From positions 1 to 64,000 of the forward strand of contig CAXKVV010000167.1 in the NCBI GenBank assembly GCA_964058805.1: 64,000 nucleotides of DNA. The letters run 5' to 3'. This stretch comes from Schoenoplectus triqueter. Taxonomy: Eukaryota > Streptophyta > Magnoliopsida > Poales > Cyperaceae. Below are positions 56,801 through 64,000 of this stretch, piece after piece. The notes under the pieces are model-generated. The model was not told the DNA's origin, did not search any database, and was given only the letters and a program-made list of their open reading frames with translations. Every line of letters starts with the position of its first letter. Position 1 is the first letter of the stretch. Position numbers and translations under genes: made by a program.

Positions 56801-58392
56801 ACTCTAACATATCACCTGTGCATGGAGCATTCATTGCATCATTGGACAATGTCTCTATCCCTAAGTGTTGGCAGGTTGCTAAGGAGGATCCAAAGTGGAA
56901 AACTGCAATGCTAGAGGAACTTGAGGCCCTAGATAAGAACAAAACCTGGGAGCTTGTGTCACTACCACCAGGCAAGAAGGCGGTTGGCTGCAAATGGGTC
57001 TTCACGGTGAAGCAAAACCCGGATGGTCGGGTTGAGCGCTACAAAGCCCGATTGGTGGCAAAGGGGTACAGTCAGACTTATGGCATTGACTATGATGAGA
57101 CATTTGCACCCGTGGCAAAGATGAGCACAGTACGAACACTGATTTCCTTGGCTGCAAATGGGGGTTGGAAGCTACACCAACTCGATGTGAAGAATGCTTT
57201 TCTCCATGGTGATTTGTTGGAGGAGGTGTACATGGAGATACCATCAGGTTTTGGCACGAAACAAACAGATGGTAAGGTGTGCAGGCTCAAGAAGTCACTC
57301 TACGGGCTGAAACAGTCCCCTCGGGCCTGGTTTGACAGATTTAGGAGAGCTATGGTAGGCATGGGGTATCGACAGACCAATGCAGACCATACGGTGTTCT
57401 TCCGACGACATGGAGGTCATATTACAGTGCTTGCAGTATATGTGGATGACATGATTATCTCGGGAGATGATGATGGTGAAATTGCATTGCTAAAGAAGAA
57501 ATTGGGAAAGGAGTTTGAGGTGAAGGACTTGGGACAATTGAGGTACTTCCTTGGGATTGAGATAGCTCGTGGTGCAGAGGGAATTGTCTTATCTCAGAGG
57601 AAGTATGTGCTGGATCTGCTTACAGAAACAGGTATGCTGGGTTGTAGACCCGCAGTTTCTCCCATTGACCAAAAGTCCAAGCTTAGTGCTGAGGCTGGAG
57701 AGCCAGTTGATAGAGAGAGGTACCAAAGGATGGTTGGTCGCCTGATCTATTTGAGCCACACTCGTCCTGACATATCCTTTGCTGTGAGTGTGGTGAGTCG
57801 CTATATGCATGATCCCAGAGAGGGTCACATGGATGCTGTGTACCAGATTCTGAGGTACTTGAAAAGTGCACCTGGAAAGGGGTTGATCTTCAGGAAGAAT
57901 GGACATCTGAACATTGAGGGTTATTGTGATTCAGACTGGGCTAGTTGTTCTGATGATAGAAAGTCCACGTCTGGATATTGCATGTTTGTAGGGGGCAATC
58001 TGGTCTCCTGGAAGAGCAAGAAGCAAACAGTGGTTGCGAGGTCCACAGCTGAGGCAGAATACAGGGCCATGGCCCTAAGTGTGGCAGAGATGTTGTGGTT
58101 GAGAGCTCTGTTGTTAGAGCTCAAGATGGACCAAGGGATCCAAATGAAGTTGTGGTGTGATAACAAGTCAGCCATCAGCATCGCCAACAACCCAGTGCAG
58201 CATGACAGAACCAAGCATATCGAGATCGATAGGTTCTTCATCAAGGAGAAGTTGAACAGTGGACTCCTGGAGTTAGGTCATGTTTCAACTAAAGACCAGG
58301 CAGCTGATTGTTTGACGAAAGGACTCAATTTTTTGGATTTAGCGAGAGGATGTGACAAGATGGGCCTAGTGGATATCTTTTGCCCATCTTGA
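53875..58392 (+). CDS. Copia gag-pol polyprotein
   Basis: 1505 codons without a stop or frameshift. Approximate residues: gag 1-270; zinc knuckle CYNCGEVGHLKQFC 274-287; Gly/Arg-rich RNA-binding stretch 297-318; aspartic protease DSGASRH near 404-410; integrase zinc region with HHRRLGH and CDACELG about 540-575, then the catalytic triad in HSDVWGP (about 600), RSDNGTEY (about 663) and EQNGVAERKNR (about 699); reverse transcriptase from about 1000 with the YVDD site near 1188-1191; RNase H with CDSDWA near 1350, AEYRAM and WCDNKSA. ATG at 53875 is the first in this frame after the leader. Long frames on the other strand here are shadows. Confidence 0.97.
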   Translation: MAEEGKNPMEGVMAKLSATELQMLMRAFSVAANESTPRPVQRIDLPVLDRKLDGSASYLSWSRRVKYTLEGKDLEGYLTGDKIEPAEGSPARAEWKSTHMTVYMWLLSSLTPSIASTVDGIERVKDVWEKLKRTYDGVGNNLRVFQIEREIEAVVQGDRSIQEYATDLERLWADYDHFLPAACCRDPECQRGARDTQRRTMHFMRGLSPAFELRCAGLLAQPKIPSLEETISAMIQEESRIGLQSGTVGLPGVKSALAVSKSGNTGYRGETRECYNCGEVGHLKQFCTKPPKERNLGGRGQSGGRGRGRGGRRGGRGGYQAHLTVAEEESEETVVFTEEDQEFLEILKRKQKAAGEGKRALDDASTSCSLRGNIASFAHSASGIGDTLALASISTTRAPDWIVDSGASRHVTGAAREFSSYTHLAVPESIQTADGTAQPVIGKGTVQCTNTLTLSNVLHAPSFPVNLLSISAIISQLKCVVLFDIPKVIFQEKETGRRLGTGTWHSGLWYLDRENMDSALSSIVEGTGGVGKSVEDLLLLHHRRLGHPSFSVLGRLYPPLFEKANKEKLFCDACELGKHTRSSYSSSGSRSSFVFDLVHSDVWGPCPTTAVNGFRYFVSFIDCFSRVTWLYLMKNKSDVFACFKDFHKGIQTQYGAVVKVLRSDNGTEYTNKAFGEYLSSHGIQHQTTCPYTPEQNGVAERKNRHLLEITRSLMMSMKVPKYLWGQAVLTAAYLINRMPSRVLDWKSPIEMLKGRNEDVLPLKTFGCVCFVQNNRPNMGKLDPRAVKCVFVGYSATQKGYVCWSPVERRLFVSMDVTFRELEPYYSDPVASSFGDSLDTGGMRREGEGDSSSERRMVSVGDIPCPLVDSVMVPVVETESGNDETQTQGELRVYTRRRKQNEEAVPTVPLVPNPSSLPPPTPETPTPSTSDSEYTGDMIPLSPPPTLLSIRRTSRSNAGVPPERYGFPHDIAQFVFYSNISPVHGAFIASLDNVSIPKCWQVAKEDPKWKTAMLEELEALDKNKTWELVSLPPGKKAVGCKWVFTVKQNPDGRVERYKARLVAKGYSQTYGIDYDETFAPVAKMSTVRTLISLAANGGWKLHQLDVKNAFLHGDLLEEVYMEIPSGFGTKQTDGKVCRLKKSLYGLKQSPRAWFDRFRRAMVGMGYRQTNADHTVFFRRHGGHITVLAVYVDDMIISGDDDGEIALLKKKLGKEFEVKDLGQLRYFLGIEIARGAEGIVLSQRKYVLDLLTETGMLGCRPAVSPIDQKSKLSAEAGEPVDRERYQRMVGRLIYLSHTRPDISFAVSVVSRYMHDPREGHMDAVYQILRYLKSAPGKGLIFRKNGHLNIEGYCDSDWASCSDDRKSTSGYCMFVGGNLVSWKSKKQTVVARSTAEAEYRAMALSVAEMLWLRALLLELKMDQGIQMKLWCDNKSAISIANNPVQHDRTKHIEIDRFFIKEKLNSGLLELGHVSTKDQAADCLTKGLNFLDLARGCDKMGLVDIFCPS

Positions 58393-58399
58393 GGGGGAG

Positions 58400-58575
58400 T
58401 GTTGAGATATTGTATGTTTTACGGGTTTCTTAGGGTTTCTAGGGACCTAGAGATAAATAGGTTAAAAGTCAGGGAGTTATTTGTAAGAAGACATGTAAGG
58501 CTTATATAAGCCCAAAGGACCATTATTCAATACACAGAAAATATTTTGCACTTTTCAGTTTTATTCAATACATTC
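58400..58575 (+). repeat. Right LTR and right target duplication
   Basis: LTR 58400-58570, identical by eye to the left LTR over 171 bp, preceded directly by the polypurine tract and followed by CATTC (58571-58575). The TATA box here is at 58501-58510 and could drive flanking DNA. Confidence 0.97.
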
Positions 58576-58914
58576 AAAACTGGGACTGTGCAGTTTTATT
58601 CTTTCTTTTACATTTTTTTTTTGTTATTTCTTTTAACTTTTATTTTATTACTTTACCTTTCTTAGTTTTTTTCGTAAAGACTTTGATTTATACCTTGTAA
58701 GAAATAACACCGCTAATGTTAAAAATATTAAGGGCTTTGACCCTCATTTTTTCCATCAGAGAAATAAAAAAAAAAGGGACACGATTCTAGTCCGTTCAAA
58801 ACGGATATTAAATGTTCTTATCTTTGAAAATTGTTTGAGGACATATTCTTCCTCTCTCTCAGTCTCACTCCACTGAGTTGAGCCGGATAATGAACTGAAG
58901 ACATTTATTTGAAA
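58576..58914. other. Spacer right of the copia element
   Basis: AT-rich flank with no gene. Confidence 0.5.
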
Positions 58915-59385
58915 TTAGGGGTGTCAATTTTTAATCCGATCCGACGGGTTAACCCGATCCGACCCGATCTGATCCGATCTGACATGACTCAAAGATAAAT
59001 GGGTCGGGTATGGGTTCAATTTTTTTTTACTCGAATCGGATCGGGTCGGGTTCGGGAAATCCGACCCGACCCAATTAATTATATTTTTTGAAGTAATTTT
59101 ATGATTTAGTACTAATTAAAGCTTAAATATACGCTAATTATATACTAATTAAAATTAATTATAAATTAATTGATATTTTATTGTTTAAAATTAAATAAAA
59201 ATATTTAATAAATATTTAATTATTTTACACGGATCGGGTCAGGTCGATCTGTGACCCGTCGGGTCGGGTATGGGTCAAAAAAAATTTACCTGAATTTAAT
59301 CGTGTCGGATCAAAAATAATAATAAAATAATATGACCCGACCCGAACCCGACCCAACCTGACCCATTGACAACCCTATTTGAAAC
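58915..59385 (+). mobile_element. CCGACCC-rich dispersed element, copy 3
   Basis: It begins TTAGGGGTGTCAATTTTTAA and ends CCCATTGACAACCCT. The ends contain the strongest CCGACCCGA and GGGTCGGG repeats of the three long copies; the core repeats TTTAGTACTAATTAAAGC. Non-coding. Confidence 0.8.
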
Positions 59386-62300
59386 TTTGATTTAATATGT
59401 GATATCCGTCCCCAAGTTTGGTGACATAATCTTCTGAAATTTATATTAATTAGATTAATTGCTATTATTTTTTATAAGAAATCGGTTCTATTTATTAGGC
59501 AAATCCCCATGAGATGCCTCCTAACCTTTCTATTGGATGCTCATCTTGCCCTTTTCTTTCACTTATTTCATTTTTTTTTATTCAAGAACATACCCAACAA
59601 CATCTGCTGGTGTATCATCAATAATTGCAAATTTCCAACTAGTATTTTCCAATGCTAATAGTATCCACATCCCACTATCAAATTGATTATCAAATTTCAT
59701 TTGATAATTGTCATTTAAATTTTTAGAGATGCATCGACTAGACAAAATTAAACAATTATCTAAATTTGACGGTGCATTTTACAAACCACGTCAGCGGAAA
59801 AATAAAAAAATAATTATGATAGTGTCATTTTAATAATTTCATTCTATTTAGGGATGTCACTTTTTTAAAAAATTATCAATTTTATGACGTGACATAAAAT
59901 TTTACTTTTGACATTCGTCACAAATGTGAATGCTCTAAGCATATGTAAAAAGATTCTTTTTAGTTTAATTACATACCGAGTTACTGAACTTTATTCTTTT
60001 CAAAGTTCACCGTTATGCATGAACACTTTGTGGAATCCTGGTGTAATGCATAATGATCAAATTCGATCGTACAGATCACACACATAATATATATATATAT
60101 ACTAGATATCTTTTCGGTCAATACTTATCCTCTGTTTTTTATTAAATTAGTGATAATCATAGCACCAGTCATATTCCAACCCCCCCCCCCCCCCCCCTTG
60201 TGGTTGGAATCTCCCATATTTTTTGCATCGATCGCGGTGGTCCTTGTCTTTATTCCAACTGTCTAGCTCTTTTTTCATGTCTGTCTGATTAAATATCGTT
60301 GAAAGTCCTTAGTCCAATTCCATTTCCGTTGACTTGGAAAGTGCAACACTAATCCAAATAAAAGTTAGCCAAACGGTTGTTGGACGGTGCAATGATCTGA
60401 AACCTTTGATTACTTATTTGTACAACTACATCTTTATTTTATATGCGTTTGTACTACTAATAAATATTGTTATAATAACAATATATAAGTATCTTTTTCA
60501 AAACAATTCATAAGTACGGATTAAAGGAGGCTCTATTCTTTTTAAATAACTGTCAACCCGTCCGTTGTGTCCTCTTGATTTTACAAATATTTACATCTAA
60601 CACTAATGTTTAATATAAATAAATGATATATTTTACTTCAAATTAATTTTGTCTAAGTCAACTAAGAGACTCATAAATTTTTAAATAAAATTAATTTTTT
60701 ATTTAATAAAAAGATGATGTACATAATATAATATTTCTTCTTTTCTGAATATGGTTGTACAATTTTTGGTTTATTTTTTTACAATCAAACTGAATAAAAG
60801 TTGATATTTAATTTATTTTACTTATATTTTTTAAAAAAAATATAATTAGATTTAGCACTAATTTTATTACAAATAATGATATATTTACTTAGGTATAATT
60901 TATAGCTAAATCAATTACAAAGGCTCTTAAATATTTAAATAAAATTATTTTTTTATTTTAATGAAAGATAATTTATAAAATATAATATATTTTTAGTAAA
61001 GTTGTAAATGTGTAGTTTTTTTATAATTAAACTTATTAATAGTTGATATTTAATTTATTTTATATATAACTTTTTTAGACCCTCGATAAATATATGATAA
61101 AAAATAGCAAACGAAATGGAAAGAAAAAATGAGTTTGACTAAAATCTGAATGTCACTTTTATAAAATCAATTAAACTCAATTATAATTTGAATTATAGGT
61201 GTATATATATAAGTACAAATTTGGCAAATCATTTGCTCGGCTTTGGTGTCGAGCATGTGTTGAAGACGAGCTTGAGAGAGATGGATCTAGTTCTAACTTG
61301 ATTTAATTATAGGTCGCAAACAAGTTCGATGGAGGCCGACTTGAAAATAAATAATCAAGATATTAAGGCTATAGGGAAAAAATATTAATTGGAGAATTAT
61401 TTTTTTTTAAATGTATAATTTCTTAAAATATTTTTTATATAATAGATATATAGTTATTAGAATACTAGAGGTATTTATAAAACATAAAAAAGATGTATAC
61501 AATAACAATAATATAAATAGTGATATAATTATATGAAATGCAAATATATATATATATATATAAGATGGCTGATTTCATTTGAAATTTAAATTGCGCAAAT
61601 AATATATCAAACACACACTTTTTTTTAATGAAAAGAGATCTAAATCATAAGCCGTCTGGCTAAATACAAATAAGTAGAGAGAAACAAATCAAATACATAA
61701 TATAATTGATGATGTAGTATGGTTAAAAAGCTTGAAAGCTTAATTAACAATCTTCATGTATATATTATAAATTATTGCATTTGTTTGAAAAAAATAGTCT
61801 GAAATAAGTAATATTTATCATAATAGAATTTACTTACTAATTTACTATTCATTTACTATTTTTTTCAAAAGAAAATTGCCCTTGCATCAACGAGCTAATA
61901 ATTTATCTAAATAATTTGAAACTAAATAATTCTTGTTTCAAAAGGAAATTGCACTTGTACGATAGAACACCTAAATAATTTATCTAAATAATCTGAAACT
62001 CCATGCTTCTAGGAGCTAAAGTAGAATTAAGCGAGTCTAATTCGAGTCGAAACTTACAATTAATCCAACTTCAGTTGCAGTGTGCTATATATTAAATTAT
62101 TTATATAATTGGAGAACCGAAAATACTATTGTACGTGCATATATGATAGTTGAATGCATGAGAGAAGTAATGAAGAACTAGTATTCAAATGTTGCGTCAT
62201 AATTTCATTGATTTTCAACGTTGAATAGCTCTAACATGATGAAATCGAAGTGCCTTTTTTGTCTCTCAATCAGAAGTTGGGTGAGGAGTTGAAGAATCAA

Positions 62301-62788
62301 GAATCAGAATTAACTTGAGATGGTTAAATTGTGAAAAGGAATTTAATTAGAGACTAGAATTTCCAAAAGTGAAGGCACAGATCCATGTCCACCCTAGAAT
62401 TCACATCCTTTCAGACCTCTCTGCATCTAATATTAATTTGTGGCCGTGTGGGAACTCATATGTACCCTCAGAAGTCGAGACAAAGCTGCTCAAATCGAGA
62501 GGAGAAGTGGGACCATGTCACAGAGAATGCAAGAGAAAAGACCGAAAGAAACCCATGAGTCCATGACCCGTTGGTTGGGCCGAGCACTGGAAACTGGCTG
62601 AGAAGACCTCGGCCCAAACTTTTGTGATTTGTCGAATGTATGTTATATATTATCTGAAAATTACTTCAAGGATAGGTAGTTCTATGTGATTTAATCCTGA
62701 TTTAATGACCCAGTACATGTTGTTTCAAGTACTTGTCAGAATTTTTCTACTTTTTTTTATAATTACTTTCACATAGGAAGCGCTTATC
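59386..62788. other. AT-rich spacer with an 18-base C run
   Basis: No gene. A run of 18 C lies at 60180-60197. Several (TA)n tracts occur, for example 60088-60103 and 61543-61562. The frame at 62369-62566 is unremarkable. Confidence 0.5.
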
Positions 62789-62792
62789 AATT

Positions 62793-62938
62793 AGGGTTGT
62801 CAATGATTACCCGTTTCTTATCTGAAATTTTTAATGGATAAAGGTAAAGTATGGATAGGATATGAGTAAAAAAATTATAATGAATATGAATATGAAAATA
62901 CATGCACCTGTACTCTACCCTACCTATTGACACCCTAT
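62793..62938 (+). mobile_element. Short AGGGTTGTCAAT element
   Basis: It starts TTAGGGTTGTCAATGATTACC and ends CCTACCTATTGACACCCTA, giving 11-12 bp complementary ends like those of the CCGACCC-rich elements but only about 146 bp long. It looks like a shortened member of that group. Confidence 0.65.
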
Positions 62939-62988
62939 TATCAATGTCTATATTTATATGAAACTATGCATAACACGGATTGATTATG

Positions 62989-63323
62989 TGCTATAGATCG
63001 ATTCTTTGTTCTTATATTCTAAATGGTTCATCCAGACCGCTCAAAATTTTTGAATATCTAGTTGGGAATCAAATTATAATATTTTAGAATTTTTGTACTA
63101 TTTTTATAGATAGTTAGAAAATAACTCTTTTGAATAGCTCATAATAATTAAATCAAGTGATTTTCTAACTATCTAAAAAATAGTAAAAAAATTGAAAAAA
63201 TATAAATTTGACTAGAACTAGATATTTATATGGAAAATATTTTGAGCGGTTTGGATCAACCATTTCGACATTAAGAACGAAGAACCAATCCAAAGCATGG
63301 AGTCGATCCGTACTATATATAGC
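62989..63323. mobile_element. Fold-back MITE, right-end cluster 1
   Basis: The left end TGCTATAGATCGATTC and the right end, reversed, TGCTATATATAGTACGGATC correspond. Further in, GTTCTTATATTCTAAATGGT, GACCGCTCAAAA and TTTTCTAACTATCTAAAAA-type words pair with reversed right-arm sequence. Non-coding. Confidence 0.7.
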
Positions 63324-63356
63324 ATCATAGCACACTCTATATATAGAGAGAGAGAG

Positions 63357-63750
63357 ATGTGTTATGGTGTTTTGCAAAACAAAAAAAATATATTACTTTG
63401 GGGTGAGATTTTAAATGTCGAGATCTCAAATTGTTAATCTAAGTTGCTCAATAATTTTTTCATGTCAAAATCTTATGGGATATTATGATTTCATGTTTTG
63501 TTGAGCTTTTTAACTATTTTTTAAATTATTTTTAAAATCATCGTTGTTTAACATAAGAAAATAATATATTTTTAGGGCTATTTTTAAAATTTTAAAAATA
63601 GCTAGATAGATCAAAAAAATCATGAAATTGAATATCCCATAAGATTTTGATATGAAAAAATTATTAAACAACTTAGAATGACCATCAGAGATCTCGGAAT
63701 ATAAAATATCACCCCAAACCAATATGGATTTTTTTGCTTTGCAAAGCACT

Positions 63751-63757
<7 letters not shown>
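63357..63757. mobile_element. Fold-back MITE, right-end cluster 2
   Basis: The left end GTGTTATGGTGTTTTGCAAAAC and the reversed right end GTGTTATAGTGCTTTGCAAAGC correspond; TTTGGGGTGA, GAGATCTC and ATCAAAATCTTATGGGATAT pair across the element. GTTTTGCAAAAC and GCTTTGCAAAGC are 12-bp palindromes. It is flanked by (GA)n/(TA)n on the left and (AC)n(AT)n on the right. Confidence 0.82.
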
Positions 63758-63798
<41 letters not shown>

Positions 63799-63799
63799 G
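63758..63799. repeat. (AC)n(AT)n microsatellite between fold-back elements
   Basis: ACACAC repeats run to 63781 and are followed by ATATAT to 63799. This is the same arrangement as the TA tract separating elements at 43535-43583. Confidence 0.95.
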
Positions 63800-63800
63800 A

Positions 63801-64000
63801 TCTTACGGTGCTTCGCAAAGCAAAAAGGGTTTTTCTTCGGTCTAAAAAAAATCTCACAAAATAAAAATTCAAATTGTCAATCTAATTCACCCAACATAAA
63901 CTACATATTCAAATCTTATGGAATACAAAATTTGATTATATTTGAATTTTTCTAACTATTTTTTTATGATTTTTAAAAAATATCCCAAAAATAATGATAG
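63801..64000 (+). mobile_element. Fold-back MITE, right-end cluster 3 (cut by the window end)
   Basis: It starts TTACGGTGCTTCGCAAAGCA and continues with TCAAATTGTCAATCTAATTC and ATATTCAAATCTTATGGAAT, resembling the left arm of 63357-63757. Its second arm is outside the window. Confidence 0.6.

Larger units (their letters stand above)
53378..58570 (+). mobile_element. Complete Ty1/copia LTR retrotransposon
   Basis: 5193 bp with 171-bp LTRs that look identical base for base, a perfect CATTC target duplication, a primer-binding site TGGTATCAAAGTC (53549-53561) like the usual initiator-Met tRNA complement, one open polyprotein frame (53875-58392) and a polypurine tract GAGGGGGAG (58391-58399). 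Domain order gag, protease, integrase, reverse transcriptase, RNase H defines copia. Everything needed for autonomous movement appears present, so this is a very recent insertion. Confidence 0.97.

Noticed and set aside
63510..63872. 120-codon minus-strand frame near the window end
   Set aside because: Runs through a fold-back element and the (AC)n(AT)n microsatellite; content is Val-Cys and Phe/Ile-rich low complexity.
1..64000. tRNA or rRNA genes
   Set aside because: Looked for A/B-box-like tRNA pattern and rRNA-like blocks by eye and saw none; a tRNAscan run would be decisive.

Overview
This window is nuclear DNA from a flowering plant. It has spliceosomal introns, a class B heat-shock factor, an L-type lectin receptor kinase, a bHLH35-type regulator, a complete Ty1/copia element and many small fold-back DNA transposons in AT-rich spacer. 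The heat-shock factor's N-terminus (EQKGDAP...) and the overall style recall monocots, but I cannot name a species. Gene density is low: three recognisable host genes, all on the minus strand, in 64 kb.

Layout: 1-2608 holds an inverted copy of a large dispersed repeat that recurs in plus orientation at about 29091-36850. 3049-4284 is a HSFB2-type heat-shock factor whose expected ATG reads ACG. 4285-19000 is spacer with two Mutator-like fold-back elements, two LINE remnants, a CCGACCC-rich element, CACG-rich repeats and other MITEs. 19306-21307 is a lectin receptor kinase whose signal peptide lies in a different frame from the rest of the protein. 23840-28960 holds debris of two unrecognised genes, including an orphan promoter and leader exon. 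29091-36850 is the second copy of the large repeat, with several kinds of internal tandem array. 37000-48700 is spacer with MITE clusters and tandem duplications.

48716-51247 is a five-exon bHLH35/bHLH27-like gene, including a 60-nt last exon reached across a 1159-bp intron. 53378-58570 is an intact copia retrotransposon with identical LTRs, a perfect 5-bp target duplication and one uninterrupted polyprotein frame; it is the youngest feature here. 58576-64000 is AT-rich spacer ending in a chain of fold-back elements.

The host genes share no evident pathway. All are regulatory or signalling genes: heat-stress transcription, surface receptor signalling and bHLH transcription. The most notable observations are the ACG start of the heat-shock factor, the frame break in the receptor kinase, the intact copia element, and the inverted repeat pair carrying a 43-bp periodic motif array and a palindromic ATCGTT satellite. 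No CRISPR array, tRNA, rRNA or prokaryote-style operon was seen.
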